The notes: a model not told the origin generated them from the sequence alone. DNA of 64,000 bases from Lophius americanus (GCA_037951165.1 JBBDHG010000032.1:7369001-7433000); one strand, 5' to 3'; counted from the first letter of the stretch, positions 13,277 to 27,163 are shown. Numbers and translations: made by a program.

Positions 13277-14465
13277 CCTTTATTAGTCCCACAATGGGGA
13301 AATTGCAATGTTACAGCAGCAGAGCATGTTACAGAGTAAGAATAACATCGTGCTATGTGCAATTAAAATAAATTAAATTAAATGTACAGAAACAAAGTGC
13401 AAGTGAGGTAGGTGTGTGTGTAAGTGTGTGTGTAGTTGTGTAGGTGTGTGTGTAAGTGTGTGTGTAGTTGTGTGTGTGTGTTTGTGTTGCTAACAGTGCT
13501 GGTTGTGGAGTCTGACTGCTGCAGGAAGGAACGATCGGCGATATCGCTCCTTCACACACTTGGGGTGAAGGAGCCTGTCGCTGAAGGAGCTCTCCAGTGC
13601 AGAGATGGTTTCCTGCATGGGGTGGGAGACGTTGTCCCGGAGAGATGACAGCTTGGCCATCATTCTCCTGTCTCCCACCTCCTGCACCGGGTCAAGAGGA
13701 CATCCCAGGACCGAACTGGCCTTCCTGATTAGTTTGTCCAGTTTCCTCCTGTCAGCAGCTGAGATGCTGCTGCCCCAGCAGACCACTCCATAAAAAATGG
13801 CTGAGGCGACTGCAGAGTCAAAGAAGGTCTTCAGGAGCGCCCCCTGCACTCCAAAAGACCTCAGTTTCCTCAGCAGATACAGTCGGCTCTGACCCTTTTT
13901 AAAGAGTGCCGTTGAGTTGTGAGTCCAGTCCAGTTTGTTGTTCAGGTGAACACCAAGGTACTTGTAGGACGTGACCATCTCAATGTCCATTCCCTGGATG
14001 TTCACCGGTGTGTGGGGGGGTGTGTGCCTTCGGAAGTCCACCACCAGTTCCTTGGTCTTACCCGCGTTGATCTGGAGGTGGTTCCACTGGCACCAGTGCA
14101 TGAAGTCCTGCGTCAGTCCTCTGTACTCCTTGTCGTCCCCGTCTGTGATGAGACCGACGATTGCAGAGTCATCAGAGAACTTCTGCAGGTGACACGTGGG
14201 TGTGTTTTATGAGAAGTCTGCAGTGTAGAGGGTGAAGAGGAACGGAGCCAGGACCGTTCCCTGTGGGGCCCCCATACTGCAGAAACCACGTCCGACACAC
14301 AGTCCCGAGTCCTCACATACTGGGGACGGTTGGTCAGGTAGTCCAGGATCCAGGATGCGAGGTGCTCATCCACTCCGGTCAGTTCCAGTTTGTCCCTCAG
14401 AAGCGTGGGCTGGATGGTGTTGAAAGCACTGGAGAATGAGATGATGGTGACGATGAGGATGGAGA
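13244..14465 (-). mobile_element. Rex1/Babar-like LINE, 5'-truncated, inserted into the L2 element
   Basis: On the minus strand: reverse transcriptase core GAPQGTVLAPFLF, then KFSDDSAIVGL (near 14177), then the thumb and C-terminal region (INAGKTKELVVDFRR, YKYLGVHLNNKLDWT, RLYLLRKLRSFG, FLPAAVRLHNQ). The 3' part is GT-rich and ends in a (GATA)n tail at 13244-13276, typical of fish non-LTR elements that end in short tandem repeats. A short 'ggaga' at 13241 and 14461 could be a target-site duplication. One in-frame stop and frame changes show it is inactive. The exact clade (Rex1/Babar or another Jockey-type clade) is inferred from motif wording only. Confidence 0.7.
13405..13490. repeat. GT-rich simple repeat
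   Basis: Repeated 'gtgtgtgtaagtgtgtgtgtagtt' type units in the 3' UTR of the nested LINE. Confidence 0.85.
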
Positions 14466-16158
14466 GGCTGCGGAGGAACATGCCTCAGTTTTTATGTAGA
14501 TTTGAGTGTCATCAGCGTAGCAATGGAATGAGAGTCCATATAGGCTGAAGACATGGCCAAGGGGGAGCATGTATAGTATGAACAGAATGGGGTCAAGGAC
14601 TGATCCCTGGGGGACCCCACAAGTGACGGTGTGTGTCCGGGACCTTGAACTTCCAATGGAAACGTATTCTGTTCTGCCAGTGAAGTAGGATTGAAACCAG
14701 TTTAGGGTGGTGGCAGTGAGTCCAGTAGTGTGATTTAGGTGGTGTAGGAGTATTCCATGGTCAACTGTGTCGATAGCAGCAGACAAATCAAGGAGAATCA
14801 GGAGGGAAGGTGAACCAGCCTCTGCTGCCATCTGTAGGTCATTTGTGACTCTAAGCAGAGCTGTTTCTGTGCTGTGGGCGGAGCGGAAACCAGACTGAAA
14901 GCTTTCAAAGAGGTTGTTGTATTTGAGATGGTCCTGGAGGTGGGCAGCAACTACTTTTTCCAGTACTTTGAAGAGGAATGGGAGTTTGGAAATGGGCCTG
15001 TAATTAGCAAAAACTTCTGGTTCGAGAGTGGATTTTTTAAGGAGTGGTCTGATTATGGTGGCTTTTAGGGCAGATGGAACAAAGCCGACCTGGAGGGATT
15101 GGTTTATTACAGCGGTGATCAGGGGACTGATGGAAGAGATGCAGTTTTCACTAGGGCCGTATGAAAGGGGTCGAGGGCACAGATGGAGGGTTTCATCATC
15201 CTGATGATAACCTCAACCTCTTGCTGTGAGAGTTCTGGGAAGCACTTTAGAGGCTGGAAGATCTCAAACTGTGAGTAAGCAGACTGGATAGGTAGAGTGG
15301 AGGAACCAGAAAGCACAGAACGGATTGGGTCAATTTTTGTTTGGAAGAAAGCCATGAAATTATTACAGTGCTCTTCTGTAATTTCTGTAAGTGGAGGACT
15401 TTGTGGTTTAAAAAGATGATTGATAGTGGAAAACAGTTGCTTAGAATTTCCAGGACTGGTTTTGATCATGTTTGAGTAGAACAGTGACTCTCTAAGCGAC
15501 TTTGAGTAGGCCTTTTGGTGTTCCTGAAAGGCTAGCTTTTGGACAGTGAGACCTGAAGCCTTGTAACGCCGCTCAAGGACACGCCCTGCTGCCTTCATTT
15601 TCCATAGCTCGCTGGTGAACCAGGGTCCTTAACGGGAGAAGGTGACTGTTCTAGTTTTTATAAGGGCGTGACGATCCAGGATGCTACTCAGGGAGTTATT
15701 GTAGAAATCTACTGAGTCATTGTCTGATACAAAGTTTGCAGAAAGAAGAGGCTGGAGGTCGACTCTCATGGTTTCTGGGTTGATGTTTTTCCAATTCCTG
15801 AAGTATATTTGATGTTTGGGCTTGGTGAGGGGGGACACAAGTGACAATTCCATGGAGACGGCCTTGTGGTCGGACACACCCAGATCGTACACAAGAAGAT
15901 TGCTGAGAGGAGCAGAGTCAGTGATGACTAGATCCAGATGTGCCCCATGGTGTTGGAGGGGAAATCGACAAGTGGCCTGAGATTAAAACAATCCAGTAGT
16001 TGGAGAAATTCGGATGCAAAACGACATGCAGGGGAGTTGAAATGAATGTTCATATCTCCAAGTACTAAAATATTGGCAGAAGTTGTGTAAAATGTCGATA
16101 AAAGGTTGTACATCTCAGAGATGAAGGCTGGTTTTGGTTTGGGTGGTCGGTAGATTAG

Positions 16159-17870
16159 AAGTTTATTTATTTTTATTTAAGTTTCTTATTTATTTATTTT
16201 CTTATTTTAGTTTATTTAGGTATATATATATGAATACATGTGTAGGTATGAAAATTAAACTGTATGACCGAAAAGAGTCAATCAATCAATTTATCACCGT
16301 TCTAATTAAACATCATAATAATGTTTCCTCACCGTGCTTGAACTATCCAGATGAACAGATTTAAACAAATGAAAGAAATGCAAGACTTAATTATCTTAAC
16401 AGCATGATCATCAGAAAAATGAAATGGTGATTTTATTCATACAAGTTCAAAGGTTGAACAGTTGTTGTAAATATTATGCAAACATGCGCTTTGGTTTGTA
16501 GCCTATTCCGATATTCAAACCAAAGTATGAAATCACTTGACAGACTCCTGATAAGACAAATTTATTTTGATTATATTATCTGGGTGATCTGTTAATCTGT
16601 TGTCTATTTAGCACCTGGTGCTTTGATTTATCTCTATTTTCAGTAATTATGTCAATAAATATTACAAAATAACAACAATGATAATAATCTTAACTTTGAT
16701 CACATAGCACGTATGGAAGCAAAGTAACAAGGCATCTTACGAATACACACAATAAAGCTATAAAATATATAAAACGGAAAACAAATTAAAAAGCACAAAC
16801 AATTACAATCAAATTATGCATCACAAAAAGCTTTCTTTAAAAAAAAAAAAACTAAAGCAAGGATTTGAAACCAGGTGGTATGTTGACAAGCCTTATCTAA
16901 TAAACAAACAAACCAAACAGATACATCAATAAATAAATGCATATCAACAAAAAATGTAATAAAAAAAGTTATACAAATATAAAATATACAAATGCTCATT
17001 TTTAATCTCATAATCTTTATTTCCCTTTTCATATATCTAGAATCAAATTTAAATGACATTTTATTGTAAAATTCATTTCAAACACTTTCCGGGTTTTTTC
17101 CAGAGAACACACACATCCAGACTTCATACAGGGACAATGTACACATGCCACAATTGTTTTATAATTTTCCTTTCCATTCTTTTCACATCTCGGGCTCTCA
17201 TTATTTGTAGTAACAAACACATAATTTACATTTTCAGATGACATTAAAGTGATATCAATATGGATATATTTTTGACACTTCATGAACAAAAAGGCAGACT
17301 GACTAAATTCAATTTTAAACTATTTTATAAATTGTGCAAGGCTACCACAAAGCACTGTACGAAAATAAACAGATTGGATATTCCAACATTTTAAAAATTA
17401 GAAATTACTGATGATACCGGGTGGTTCAGAATGAGTGTTTAAGGTTGGAAAAAAAAGATGATGACTAATTTCAATAACCAATTATATCATCAATGGGAAA
17501 ATTCTTAACTTCATAATATTTACAATAAAATAGTAGTATTTGATATTATTTGCTACTTTGAGATGTAGAGTAAGAAAAAAAATACAGAAAGACTTTCATT
17601 TAATTTATTTTATTAAATGTATTTGGTATTTTAATACAAGAAGTCCTAGTAGTAAATATAATTATTTTTTAGTTTAAATAAAGTTTATTTAAAAAAGAAA
17701 GCCGGGACCTTACAAGGATCGATCACGGTCTGGCCATTTCTTATATATTTTTTAAATCATGATTTAAATTTATTTATTTTTTTAAATTCTGCTCTTAAAA
17801 ACTCATCTATTACCTGTAAACACTATATGTTTATAGGCATTGATGAGAAAATATTACCAGGTGTGTCAAA
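16159..17870. other. AT-rich intergenic DNA, no gene seen
   Basis: Very AT-rich sequence between the LINE and the mapkapk5 promoter block. The only long open frames are low-complexity (rich in F, I, K, N, Y) with no recognisable motif, and I see no splice-bounded exon, tRNA or rRNA. Confidence 0.6.
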
Positions 17871-17874
17871 TATA

Positions 17875-18836
17875 ATAAAACTCGGGAGATTTTGATCTGG
17901 CGTTCAGCACGGACTGCTACGCTGTAGCGCAGAGTCTGGTTGTGTATATCAACTGACACGAAGCTGTAGGATTATTAAAATAGTCAAGAGATGAATCTGT
18001 CTCTTTGGTCTTCTCTGAAAACAATCTTTATTCGTTTTTTTCCCATAACTGAGATGATGTTGTCGTGTATTGGTGCTGATTTATATTGCACAGTCGTGAG
18101 GAAGAATGTTAACATATGTTGCTCGGAGTAGAATCGGAAAACATAGTTGCTCCCTGAGCCAACTGGCTAGTCCGTTAGCATGCTCAACTCGACGACATAA
18201 TAGGCTGCTCTTCGTCTGGGAACACGGTGTGCTCTTTGGCTTGGATCATCCCGACGCTCAACGAGGATAAAATAGGTGATACCAGACCGTTACCTTGGTA
18301 TACCGTATATTTCACAACTGTATCGGTTGTGTTATCACCTGCCCTGACCGAAGGATGGAGTGGCATCATTTCAGTTGCTATCAAGCGAGCTAGTCCCCTG
18401 TGTCTCCCAGCCTCAGCGTTGCTCTCACTGCGGTGACTATAAATACACTAATCAGCGCCCCTCTATAACCGGGTAGCTAGTCTACATTTGGCGTGTCTTC
18501 CGCGTTTTGCGTTCTTGCCTGACCCGGAGGTTGGAACTCTACATGGTCACTGCAGCGAATTTTAGACGACTTGTAGAGCAGGTCGGACCCCGAGGTTGTG
18601 AGCCGAACTGGTCCGATCTGGCGCAGGTCACTTCGGCCAGTGGTCTTCAGATAGATTAAACTCGTATTTGGCTGATTGTTGGCCAAGTATCAATTTCGCC
18701 CAATGGCTTTGTCCTGTCACCATTAGTATTATAACGGTCATCAGTTATACCCAGAGTTACAATACCTAAACTTCTTTTAGCTCAGAGAGAACTCCTTGTT
18801 TCGACTGGCAGACTTCATCTTTCCAGAGCAGACACG
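17875..18836 (+). promoter_or_regulatory. mapkapk5: GC-rich block and mapkapk5 promoter / 5' UTR
   Basis: Base composition shifts abruptly from AT-rich to GC/CpG-richer at about 17880 and stays so to the mapkapk5 start. A 'ctataaatac' TATA-like string lies at about 18437 and a CCAAT pentamer near 18699 (cgcccaatgg). The block is larger than one proximal promoter needs, so a divergent minus-strand transcript is possible. I could not recognise any protein in it. Confidence 0.45.
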
Positions 18837-21800
18837 ATGTCGGAGGATAACAACGCAGATAAGTTCATCAAGGTAATATTAACGAAATCCCACCTGAATA
18901 TTATTGTCAGAGGACATTGTAGTAGCTTTTACTCTGCAGCAGTAAACACTGTGTGGGCTTGATTTGATCAAGTCTGTCAGGTTTTTTTAATATATATTTA
19001 TAACGGTAGAAATGTGAATCGTGAAAAAGTGGTTAATTTGATGAATTTTGCCCTTGATAAACGTCAAGAACTAACGTGTGGAACTATAATCTATGTCACC
19101 AATTTGCAAAATTTCTACAAATTTTTGCAATATGATATCAAGTGTCTCTGGCCCCAGCTTCCACAGTTGGCGGAGACTGCTTATAATGCTGGGTTAATTG
19201 GGATGGCTCTGGGTACTGGATTGCACATTGTGTAACCTGCGGCTGTTATCAAAAAGAAATATGAATGTTTTGATTGTTATTATATTTTAGCTTAAACCCG
19301 CTTCTGGAATATTTTAAAACAAGAATTCTTCATAGTAACTTAAGAAGCTAAATCTCCCTTGAAAAAGTTGTAGTCAGAGTACTGTAATCAGGTGTGTCAA
19401 CACTAAAAGCTTGACAGTCTAGACAACAGGAGTGATGCAATAATGTTGAGCCTTGATAGTTCACGTGATTAACTTGCATTTATAAACCCAGCTTCTTCCC
19501 GGTGAACACGCTCCTAGGTGGAATGGTTAACCTAGAGTTAACTGACCTAATTTCCAACAATTTCTGTTAAATCCTTTATCCAGGGCTCCCAGTATTGGTT
19601 GTGGTGAAGTGTGATCCTTAATATATATGAGGTACAGAACTCTGGGCAGCTGTGTAGTAAATATTAACCACTCTTTCTGTGTTATGTAAACAACAAAAAT
19701 CTTGAGATTGGCTGGGCCAGGGCAGCGGTGAAGAGAAATGTTACTGTCTGTTGAAAGTGGCACATGAAAGTAAGTGTCCAAGATTAACATATTCTCAGGA
19801 TAGGAACAAAAGTATGTTTGTTTTTTTGTAGCGGACTGCACAGCGATCATTATTTTCCATCATTTTATTAATTTTTCTTTTTCTGTCTCATGGCAGTTTA
19901 GGTGGTAGTGCCACTGAGGATTGTGCTGTGTGGCAGACAAAATGCTTTTAAGTGTGAAATATATAGGGACTCATTAACGTAATACTTGAGGTTTAAAACA
20001 TACCATTTCTCTAAAATAAAGTATTTTGTTATTTGGTTTTTAAGAATTTGGTCTTGGGTTGCCTGTTATGTTATTTCATTTCAGGGCCTGTGTTAAATAA
20101 TAATTAGGGCCTGTATCTGATTAATATCTATTAGTAGGACTGCAGCAAAAATTTTCAGCATCGACTTTGCAGATATTTTAGCTCAAGCAATGTCAGCTGA
20201 GGCCAATTAACTCAATCATGCCATTTCATAACATGTTTGTTGCTTGATACATTAGAATAGGCTCTCATTTTTATGACTACTTAACAAGACAAGTCACTTT
20301 TTTTTTTAAGCCTGTTTATCTTCCTTCAAGAAAACAACTTGCAGATTTTTCTTTTAACGGCATTCCTCCAACTACCTCTCCACCGTTTCATTCCTGAAAT
20401 TCAAATTAAATGTCCTTACTTTATCATCAATTTAACAAAAATGTCAGCAATATATCCAATAAGTAGTTATATCAAGAATCCATCTTTTCCCAATCTTATT
20501 TGTTTCTTGGTTTGGTTTCTCATCAGGAGACCTCCATCCTAGAGGAGTACAACATAAACTGGACTCAGAAGTTGGGAGCCGGCATCAGTGGACCAGTCAG
20601 GTGAGTGTGAGAAAGAGTTACCTATGTGACATAAATTTAGCTGCAGCTGACAATCTGTTGTATAACAGTCTAGTCCAACTTGACTAAATGTAAACATGTG
20701 TTGACAACTGTTTTGTTAAAGCTGTTTGGAATCATTCAACTTGCAAAAAAAAAAAGGTAATGCAGCACCTTCAGCAGCAGGGAAATATGATAGCAAGAAT
20801 CTAGTTTAGAGAATGTGAGATGCTGTTGCCAGTCCTCCGTGACATAATGAGCCACGTTACTGTAACAAATTGTATGAATCATTTCCTCTGCAACCAAAGT
20901 GTCCTGGTCTATTGAGCAAATATCAATAGCAGTCATGTGATTGTATGTGTTTGCACAGGAAATAGGTGGAATGACCGTGTTGTTTCCAAGGGATGTGGCT
21001 TTGCAAGCTATATTTTGACAAATGTTGGTTGGCTTTTCAGAGGCACTAATGTAACAGCTTTGCTGTCCTTGTCTTATGCTGGATATGATGTCTGAACCCC
21101 CATGTTCATAGTACAGCGTACGACACTCTTGTGTCATATCCATCTCATTCATCACGTCCTTGCTATGAAAAAAATGAAAATAGGCCCACTCTTGATCTGT
21201 TTACTTCCTTGGAAACTTCCATCTTTGTTCTATCAACTTAAGCCCGGATACTGAAAAACACCTCTGCTGCCCACCTAATGAAAAAACTCTATAGCACCAT
21301 CTAGTGGATCAGAAAAACAATTGATTTCATGATTGTAGGACTAAAACATTTAATTAATATTTTCAACATGCATTAATATTAAAATAATAAGATATCAAAT
21401 CTTCGCGTCCGTGTATTGCTAGAATATTGCCTCCCAAAATATTGCTTTATTATGCTGTCCATTTTAGAATCTCCGTTAACCAGTTAGTTTAGTTTAAAAA
21501 CAGATTGTTCTTTTCGGAGAGAGTGAAATTTGGTTTCACATGGGCAGAGGGTTTATCTTTAATTCACCATCGGTCAACCTCTAACCTTTATCTGGTTAGT
21601 ATCAACATCTCTGAATCTAAATGACTCAAGCAGGTGGAAATAGGATTGTCTGTCATTGAAGAAAAAACTGTGCACAATATAATTAAGATGTGTTAAGTGA
21701 TACTATTTAAGTAAAATCTGCCATAGATCAAATTTATTCAATTTCTGCCAAAACATTACAGAGGGGCAGATCTGCTCAAACAGTTTTTAATTTGTGCAGT

Positions 21801-24800
21801 TCCGACTGCCCTGCTGATTCATGTCAAATACGGACAGACTGTCTCTCATTCTTCCTACCCATTCAGGTCTTTGAAGCTATGAGGTGTCTGGGTCTGGTAG
21901 AGAAAAAATTGTTCATTTCTAATGAGGGTAGTTTTGGCCTCAAGTAACACCAATAGTAGGACAATGACCCATCAGCATTCTCTTTTGTGATATTGATTAT
22001 TGTCTCTGTCAAGTCAATGTATTTTTTGACTGTTGCTACTTAATGCCGTAAGCCTGCCGTCCTTTGTTTCTGTTACACCCAGATCAAGCATTGTGGGAGC
22101 TGACACGCTTTGGTCAGCAGCAAATATTTTGGTTACCATTTAGCCATGGTAGAATAAAGGCTTTTTTATTTTCTAGTGGAACATTAGGCCATGGATTTTC
22201 TTATATATATTTCAATATATTCACTAACCAAAATGATTATCGACTCTCTTCCTGTTTAGAGTTTGTGTTAAGAAGTCAACTCAGGAACGTTTGGCCTTGA
22301 AGATCCTCATTGATCGCCCCAAGGCCAGAAATGAGGTTAGAGGAAACACTGTTGTGGTTGTGATTAATAACTGTTCCTAATAACTCTGCCTGCCTGCCTG
22401 TCATCATTCCTTGTTAATTTCACTTTTTTTCCCCTCTTCAATTTTCCTCCTTCCTGTCAGCTTTTGATGGTCTTGGTTTTCTGTGACGTTGTCCTAGTGT
22501 GTTGGACATTGTGTCGAACAGCCCCTGTGTGTGATCACCAGCCTTCTTTTTTAGCTTATACAACAGTCAAAACAAGCAACACAGACCTATTTCAGATTCT
22601 ATCACTGCCAAACTATGAAGGTGTCACTGATGAGCAAAATAAACCCAGATATTACCTCTTCTCTGTCTTGCAAAATGTTTATTGCTACGTCTGATAATGC
22701 AAGCTTTGCATAGTTGCAATAAGTTGTTATATTTGTAGAATTTTTCAAACCTGAAGCCAATTTACTGTTGGGGATCTTCTGTCACAGTTCCTGCACAATA
22801 TTCTCGTTGTCTTAAAATTCTCAGGTTGGTTCCTCTCTGTCATGCAGAAACATGCGTGTGTAATCTGTCTGCAGCTTATCTCGCACACCATTGGACACAT
22901 CAGCCGCATATTTTGGTGCCCATTCATTAACCTCTTGTGCATATGGTTATTAACAATTTTGACAAACCTGTTTAAGGTCTTTTTGCATCCTGTCCCATCT
23001 GGCGGAGATCTGAACATTAGTCACTCTAGTCCTTTGGGTTAGGATTCGACCACGTCTTTCAGTCGAATATTACTGATGTGTCTGACAGAACACATACTCC
23101 TCTGCTAAACAGTACAGCTGCCCATAAGTTGTTAAATCGTCTTATACCAGTGGTAATATGGGCTGAAGAGAATTTCACGCTTCGAGTATATTTTCCACAG
23201 GTATATGTTATGATTATGAGTCGTAACCTTGGTACCAAAGCATGGATGACCTTTAGTCAATCCTGTGTCTGAACAAATCCTGCTTAGACGCAGACTAAGA
23301 ATTGCAGCTGCTGCTGTGCTGTAGGGACCATGTAAATATTGCGTTGGGGTTTGGTGATGTGACAATAGATGCTGTGAAACACTCAAAAGGTGTCTGCTTT
23401 TGAGAGGATGTTTTCACTTCAGTATATTTTCTTTAATTTCTTTTCTTTAATCCCTGATGATCATATGAATGATAGGATGCTGTTCTGTGTTTCAGTTATT
23501 TCCTCCATTATTTAAAATTGAATTTGGAAGACATTGGCATGAATTAGTGTTTTGATAGGGTTTGATTCTCCTCCATGCAGGTCGGCCTTCATATGATGTG
23601 TGCCAATCACCCAAACATAGTACAAATTCTAGATGTATATGCCAACAGTGTCCAGTTCCCGCATGAGTCCAGCTCGAGGTAAAGAGCACCGTTTGTGTCG
23701 TTATGTTCTCAGAGAATCCATCAAGTGTGTGTCAGTCCATCTCCTCACTAATGCCGTTTCCTCTGACCATCAGCATTTCTGTTCTTTATTCTTTGACAGA
23801 GCAAGGCTCCTGATCGTAATGGAAATGATGGAGGGCGGCGAACTGTTCCACAGAATCAGTCAGCACAGGCATTTTACTGAAAAGATGGCCAGTGAGGTCA
23901 CTAAACAGGTAATTTAAGACACACATGCACAAACGCACATTTGCATATCAGGAGTCAAAAAAGGCTGTGTTTCTAGTTCTACTAAATGTTCAACTCATGT
24001 CGCGCAGACTTTTTCCACCAGTGTGTGTATGGTGTTAGTTTGTGGGCGTCTCATTCTTATGCATCTTCCTTCTGCAGATCAGTCAAGCCTTGGAGCATTG
24101 TCACTCCCTAAATATTGCACATCGGGACTTGAAGCCAGAGAACCTGCTCTTCAAGGATAATTCTTTGGTATAAAGCAGAAGATGAATACTTCAATTTTGA
24201 AAGAAATCCAAATCCTTTTGTCGAACAAAACTCAATCCACTAAGAAGCAAAATCAGATTTTCCACATGAAACTCCAAAAATAAGTCTCCGTACTTGTTCC
24301 ATATCCAAGCTGCTCACTCTGCGATTCTCTTTCTGACAGGATGCTCCTGTGAAGTTGTGTGACTTTGGTTTTGCCAAAATTGATCAAGGAGACTTGATGA
24401 CCCCTCAGTTCACTCCCTACTATGTAGCACCTCAGGTAAAAAACATCCAAGTATGGGTTCATCCAAAAAATAACTGGATGTGCACACACAGATTTGCTTT
24501 TTAAACTTCAACAGAATAATGAAGCCCCCCCCCCCACCTGTTAATTCTGTTCAGGTACTTGAGGCTCAAAGAAGACACCAGAAGGAGAAGTCTGGAATTA
24601 TACCTACCTCACCCACTCCGTATACGTATAACAAGGTGAGAAACCAACCCTTTGGTCTGAGCAATTTAGGCTTATTGTCTCTGGCTAGTATGGAATGTTT
24701 ATGTTGTCTTTTTAATTGTTCGTCAGAGCTGTGACTTGTGGTCTCTTGGTGTGATCATCTACGTGATGCTGTGCGGCTACCCTCCATTCTACTCTAAGCA

Positions 24801-27163
24801 CCACAGTCGCACCATTCCAAAGGACATGAGGAAGAAAATTATGACGGGAAGCTTTGACTTCCCCGAAGATGAGTGGAGCCAGATATCTGAGATGGCCAAG
24901 GACATTGTACGCAAGTGAGTCCTTTTTCCCTGCTCAGATGTGCCTCTCATCTTGCTGCACTCCCAAAGTAAAGCCCGCCTTTTCTTTTTTTTACAGCCAA
25001 ATAGCCTGTTATACAATAATATTTTATCTTCTTCATCTTATTTATCTGTCTTTAAAATGCTAAGAAACAATTCATGCTTCTTTTATTTATGCCCCCGCCT
25101 AAGGGGGTTACTTCTGTCTGCCTGTCCATATGAAATGGGGTATAATCAACATTTCTGTCCAAACATTCATGGACAGAAATTTGAAACACGCTTTGTAGGA
25201 TGCCTAAAGGTATGCATCTCATCATTTAAATAAAGTTCTCTTCAATTGGGTGATTGAAAATCCTCTAGGCCCTTCTGAACTTAGAGGATTTTCATATTGA
25301 TTTGCTCACATTCACCGAGGACAGAGGTCATCCATCCACATAAGCACACATTGAGTTTTCAGATAGAGGGGTCATCTTTGTCTTTGAAAACAAGTTGTCT
25401 AGTTTATGGCTGTTTGTTGCTATGTTGTTGTCCTCATACACTCTTACCCAGCAGGTTACTGAAGGTGAAGCCGGAGGAGAGGCTGACTATTGAGGGAGTC
25501 TTGGCTCACCCTTGGCTCAACTGCACAGAGGCCCTTGACAATGTGCTGCCCTCTGCCCAGATGATGATGGACAAGGTGGGCGAAAGTTAAATGTGCAGAA
25601 TCTTGGTCTGTGACTACTACTTCCTGAATGAATTGAGCCACAGAGGCCACTGTCCTGAAAGCTAGTCATAAATTACACGGAATAGTATGTGCCTTCCTAT
25701 TCTTACGGTCTGTCCTCATACCTTTCCAGGCAGTAGTTGCAGGTATCCAGCAGGCCCACGCAGAACAGTTGGCAAACATGAGAATTCAGGATCTGAACGT
25801 CAGCCTGAAGCCCCTAAACTCTGTCAACAACCCAATTCTCAGGAAGCGGAAACTGCTGGGGTATGATGTCTGTTGTTGAGGATTACATGGCATCTTCTGG
25901 TGTTGTTGAGTCTACATACATTGCACATAATGATTACTGCACTGATTATGTACAGTCCACATGGTGAGATGTTTCTGTCTGCATTTCAGTAGCAATGCAT
26001 CACTCTGTATTTAATCTAAACAAAACTCTCCCCTAACCGGGGGTCTCTGTGTTTTGGAGATTCTTATATTATAAAATATCAAGGATCTGAAACGTGTTTT
26101 GTGAAATGTGTTTTTGTCCATGTCCAGCACCAAACCCAGTGACAGTTTCTTCATTCACGACCCAGAGAACGGTGGGGAAGACTCCAACGTAGCACTGGAA
26201 AAATTACGTGATGTTATTGCACAGTGTATCCTCCCACAAGCTGGTCAGTGAAAGCACACACAATTTAAAAATACACATTTTTACTGTATGTACTGCATAC
26301 TAGTAGTTGAATAGATAAACGTCTCGATTCCATTTTTGCCCCTTCTGTCAGGAATGAATACACCCTATACAACACATCCAAAATAGAATCCCAGGTTATC
26401 TATATGGGTTGTATATATTTGATATGTTGTGTTTGCTCTGAGAGGAAGTGGTTTTTAGTTAAGTTAGTGTTCATTTTACAGGGGAGAACGAAGATGAGAA
26501 GCTGAATGAAGTTATGCATGAAGCCTGGAGGGTCAACAGAGACTGTACACTGCTGAGAGATGGCCTGCAGGGTCTCAACTGGGATGGTCGGTACCATTTC
26601 ACCTCCTATTGCTTTGTACTAAACACATGAGATGTTCATCTACATATGTTATTTTAATGCTATTCTTTTGAATATTTCTGTTTTCCTGTATATTTTTATT
26701 CGTTTGCAAAAATTTCAGCTACCATCAAAAGCAGAGCTCAGTTGTCCATGGAGTATTAGAAGCACGATTGATCCATTAATTTATCATTCAGTTGACAGGC
26801 AATTAATCAGTAACTTGTATTATAATTGTTTGTATTAATTGCTTTTCTGTCAGAAGTTTTGGGTTTTACTTAGTTACAGCTTTTTTAGTAGTTTGCTCTG
26901 TTAGGGATCTATAACATTTGTTTGGCTTCCAAAGGAAAAATAATGGATTTGTGTGAATTATTTAGGGAATAGAGTCTTTCCTTTTTCCTGCAAGCAGAAT
27001 TAATCTTTTTTTTCTTATCATGTTTGCTTACATTGCTTGGGTTTTTAACTAACAGCTCTTCTTTGCAGGACGAGTCTTCTCGGATAAAGTGGACCGCTTG
27101 AAGGTGGCTGAAGTAGTGAAACAGGCCATCGAAGAGAGGACGAATCTCTCAGAATCCCATTAG
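18837..27163 (+). CDS. mapkapk5: MAP kinase-activated protein kinase 5 (MK5/PRAK)
   Basis: Ser/Thr kinase activated by p38 and the atypical MAPKs ERK3/ERK4; shuttles between nucleus and cytoplasm. Fourteen coding exons: 18837-18872, 20527-20600, 22260-22335, 23581-23678, 23800-23908, 24078-24167, 24340-24435, 24555-24635, 24727-24914, 25455-25575, 25730-25860, 26128-26243, 26482-26586, 27069-27163. Total 1416 nt, 471 aa, the human length. Kinase motifs: GAGISGPV glycine loop (about 28-35), Lys51 (ALKIL), HRDLKPEN with Asp148, DFG at 169-171, activation-loop LMTP with Thr182, APQ in place of APE. The bipartite-type nuclear signal RKRK lies at 361-364, with a C-terminal MAPK-binding region. The start MSEDNNADKFIK aligns with human MSEESDMDKAIK. 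The exon 13 donor (gtcggt) is weak but is the only choice keeping the NWDGRVF reading. Upstream it is divergent from atxn2. Confidence 0.96.

Larger units (their letters stand above)
12338..16158 (-). mobile_element. L2-type LINE (endonuclease-reverse transcriptase), 5'-truncated and split by a second LINE
   Basis: Read on the minus strand, fragments in order are: an endonuclease piece (ILVLGDMNIHF, then GVSDHKAVSMELS), a linker, a reverse transcriptase with FHCYADDTQIYI (catalytic YADD at 14519-14508) and GVPQGSVLDPILFILYM, then after an interruption at 14465-13244 the C-terminal part (LNSSKTKAVLIG, CVSSRLDYCNALL, APRLWNALPDHLRAPQT). It ends in an L2-like tail with ATT/AAT units near 12340. 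Frameshifts and stops show it is dead. About 2.6 kb of L2 sequence is left without the insertion, shorter than a full-length element of this type. Confidence 0.8.

Noticed and set aside
13919..14423. Several plus-strand frames of 60-97 codons over the LINE
   Set aside because: Antisense shadows of LINE reverse-transcriptase frames on the minus strand.
18184..18384. 66-codon minus-strand frame upstream of mapkapk5
   Set aside because: No recognisable motif and no clear splice context; the GC-rich composition alone explains the open frame.
20736..21155. 139-codon minus-strand frame in mapkapk5 intron 2
   Set aside because: No domain or motif, and the composition is intron-like. Kept out for lack of support, although its length is above chance average.
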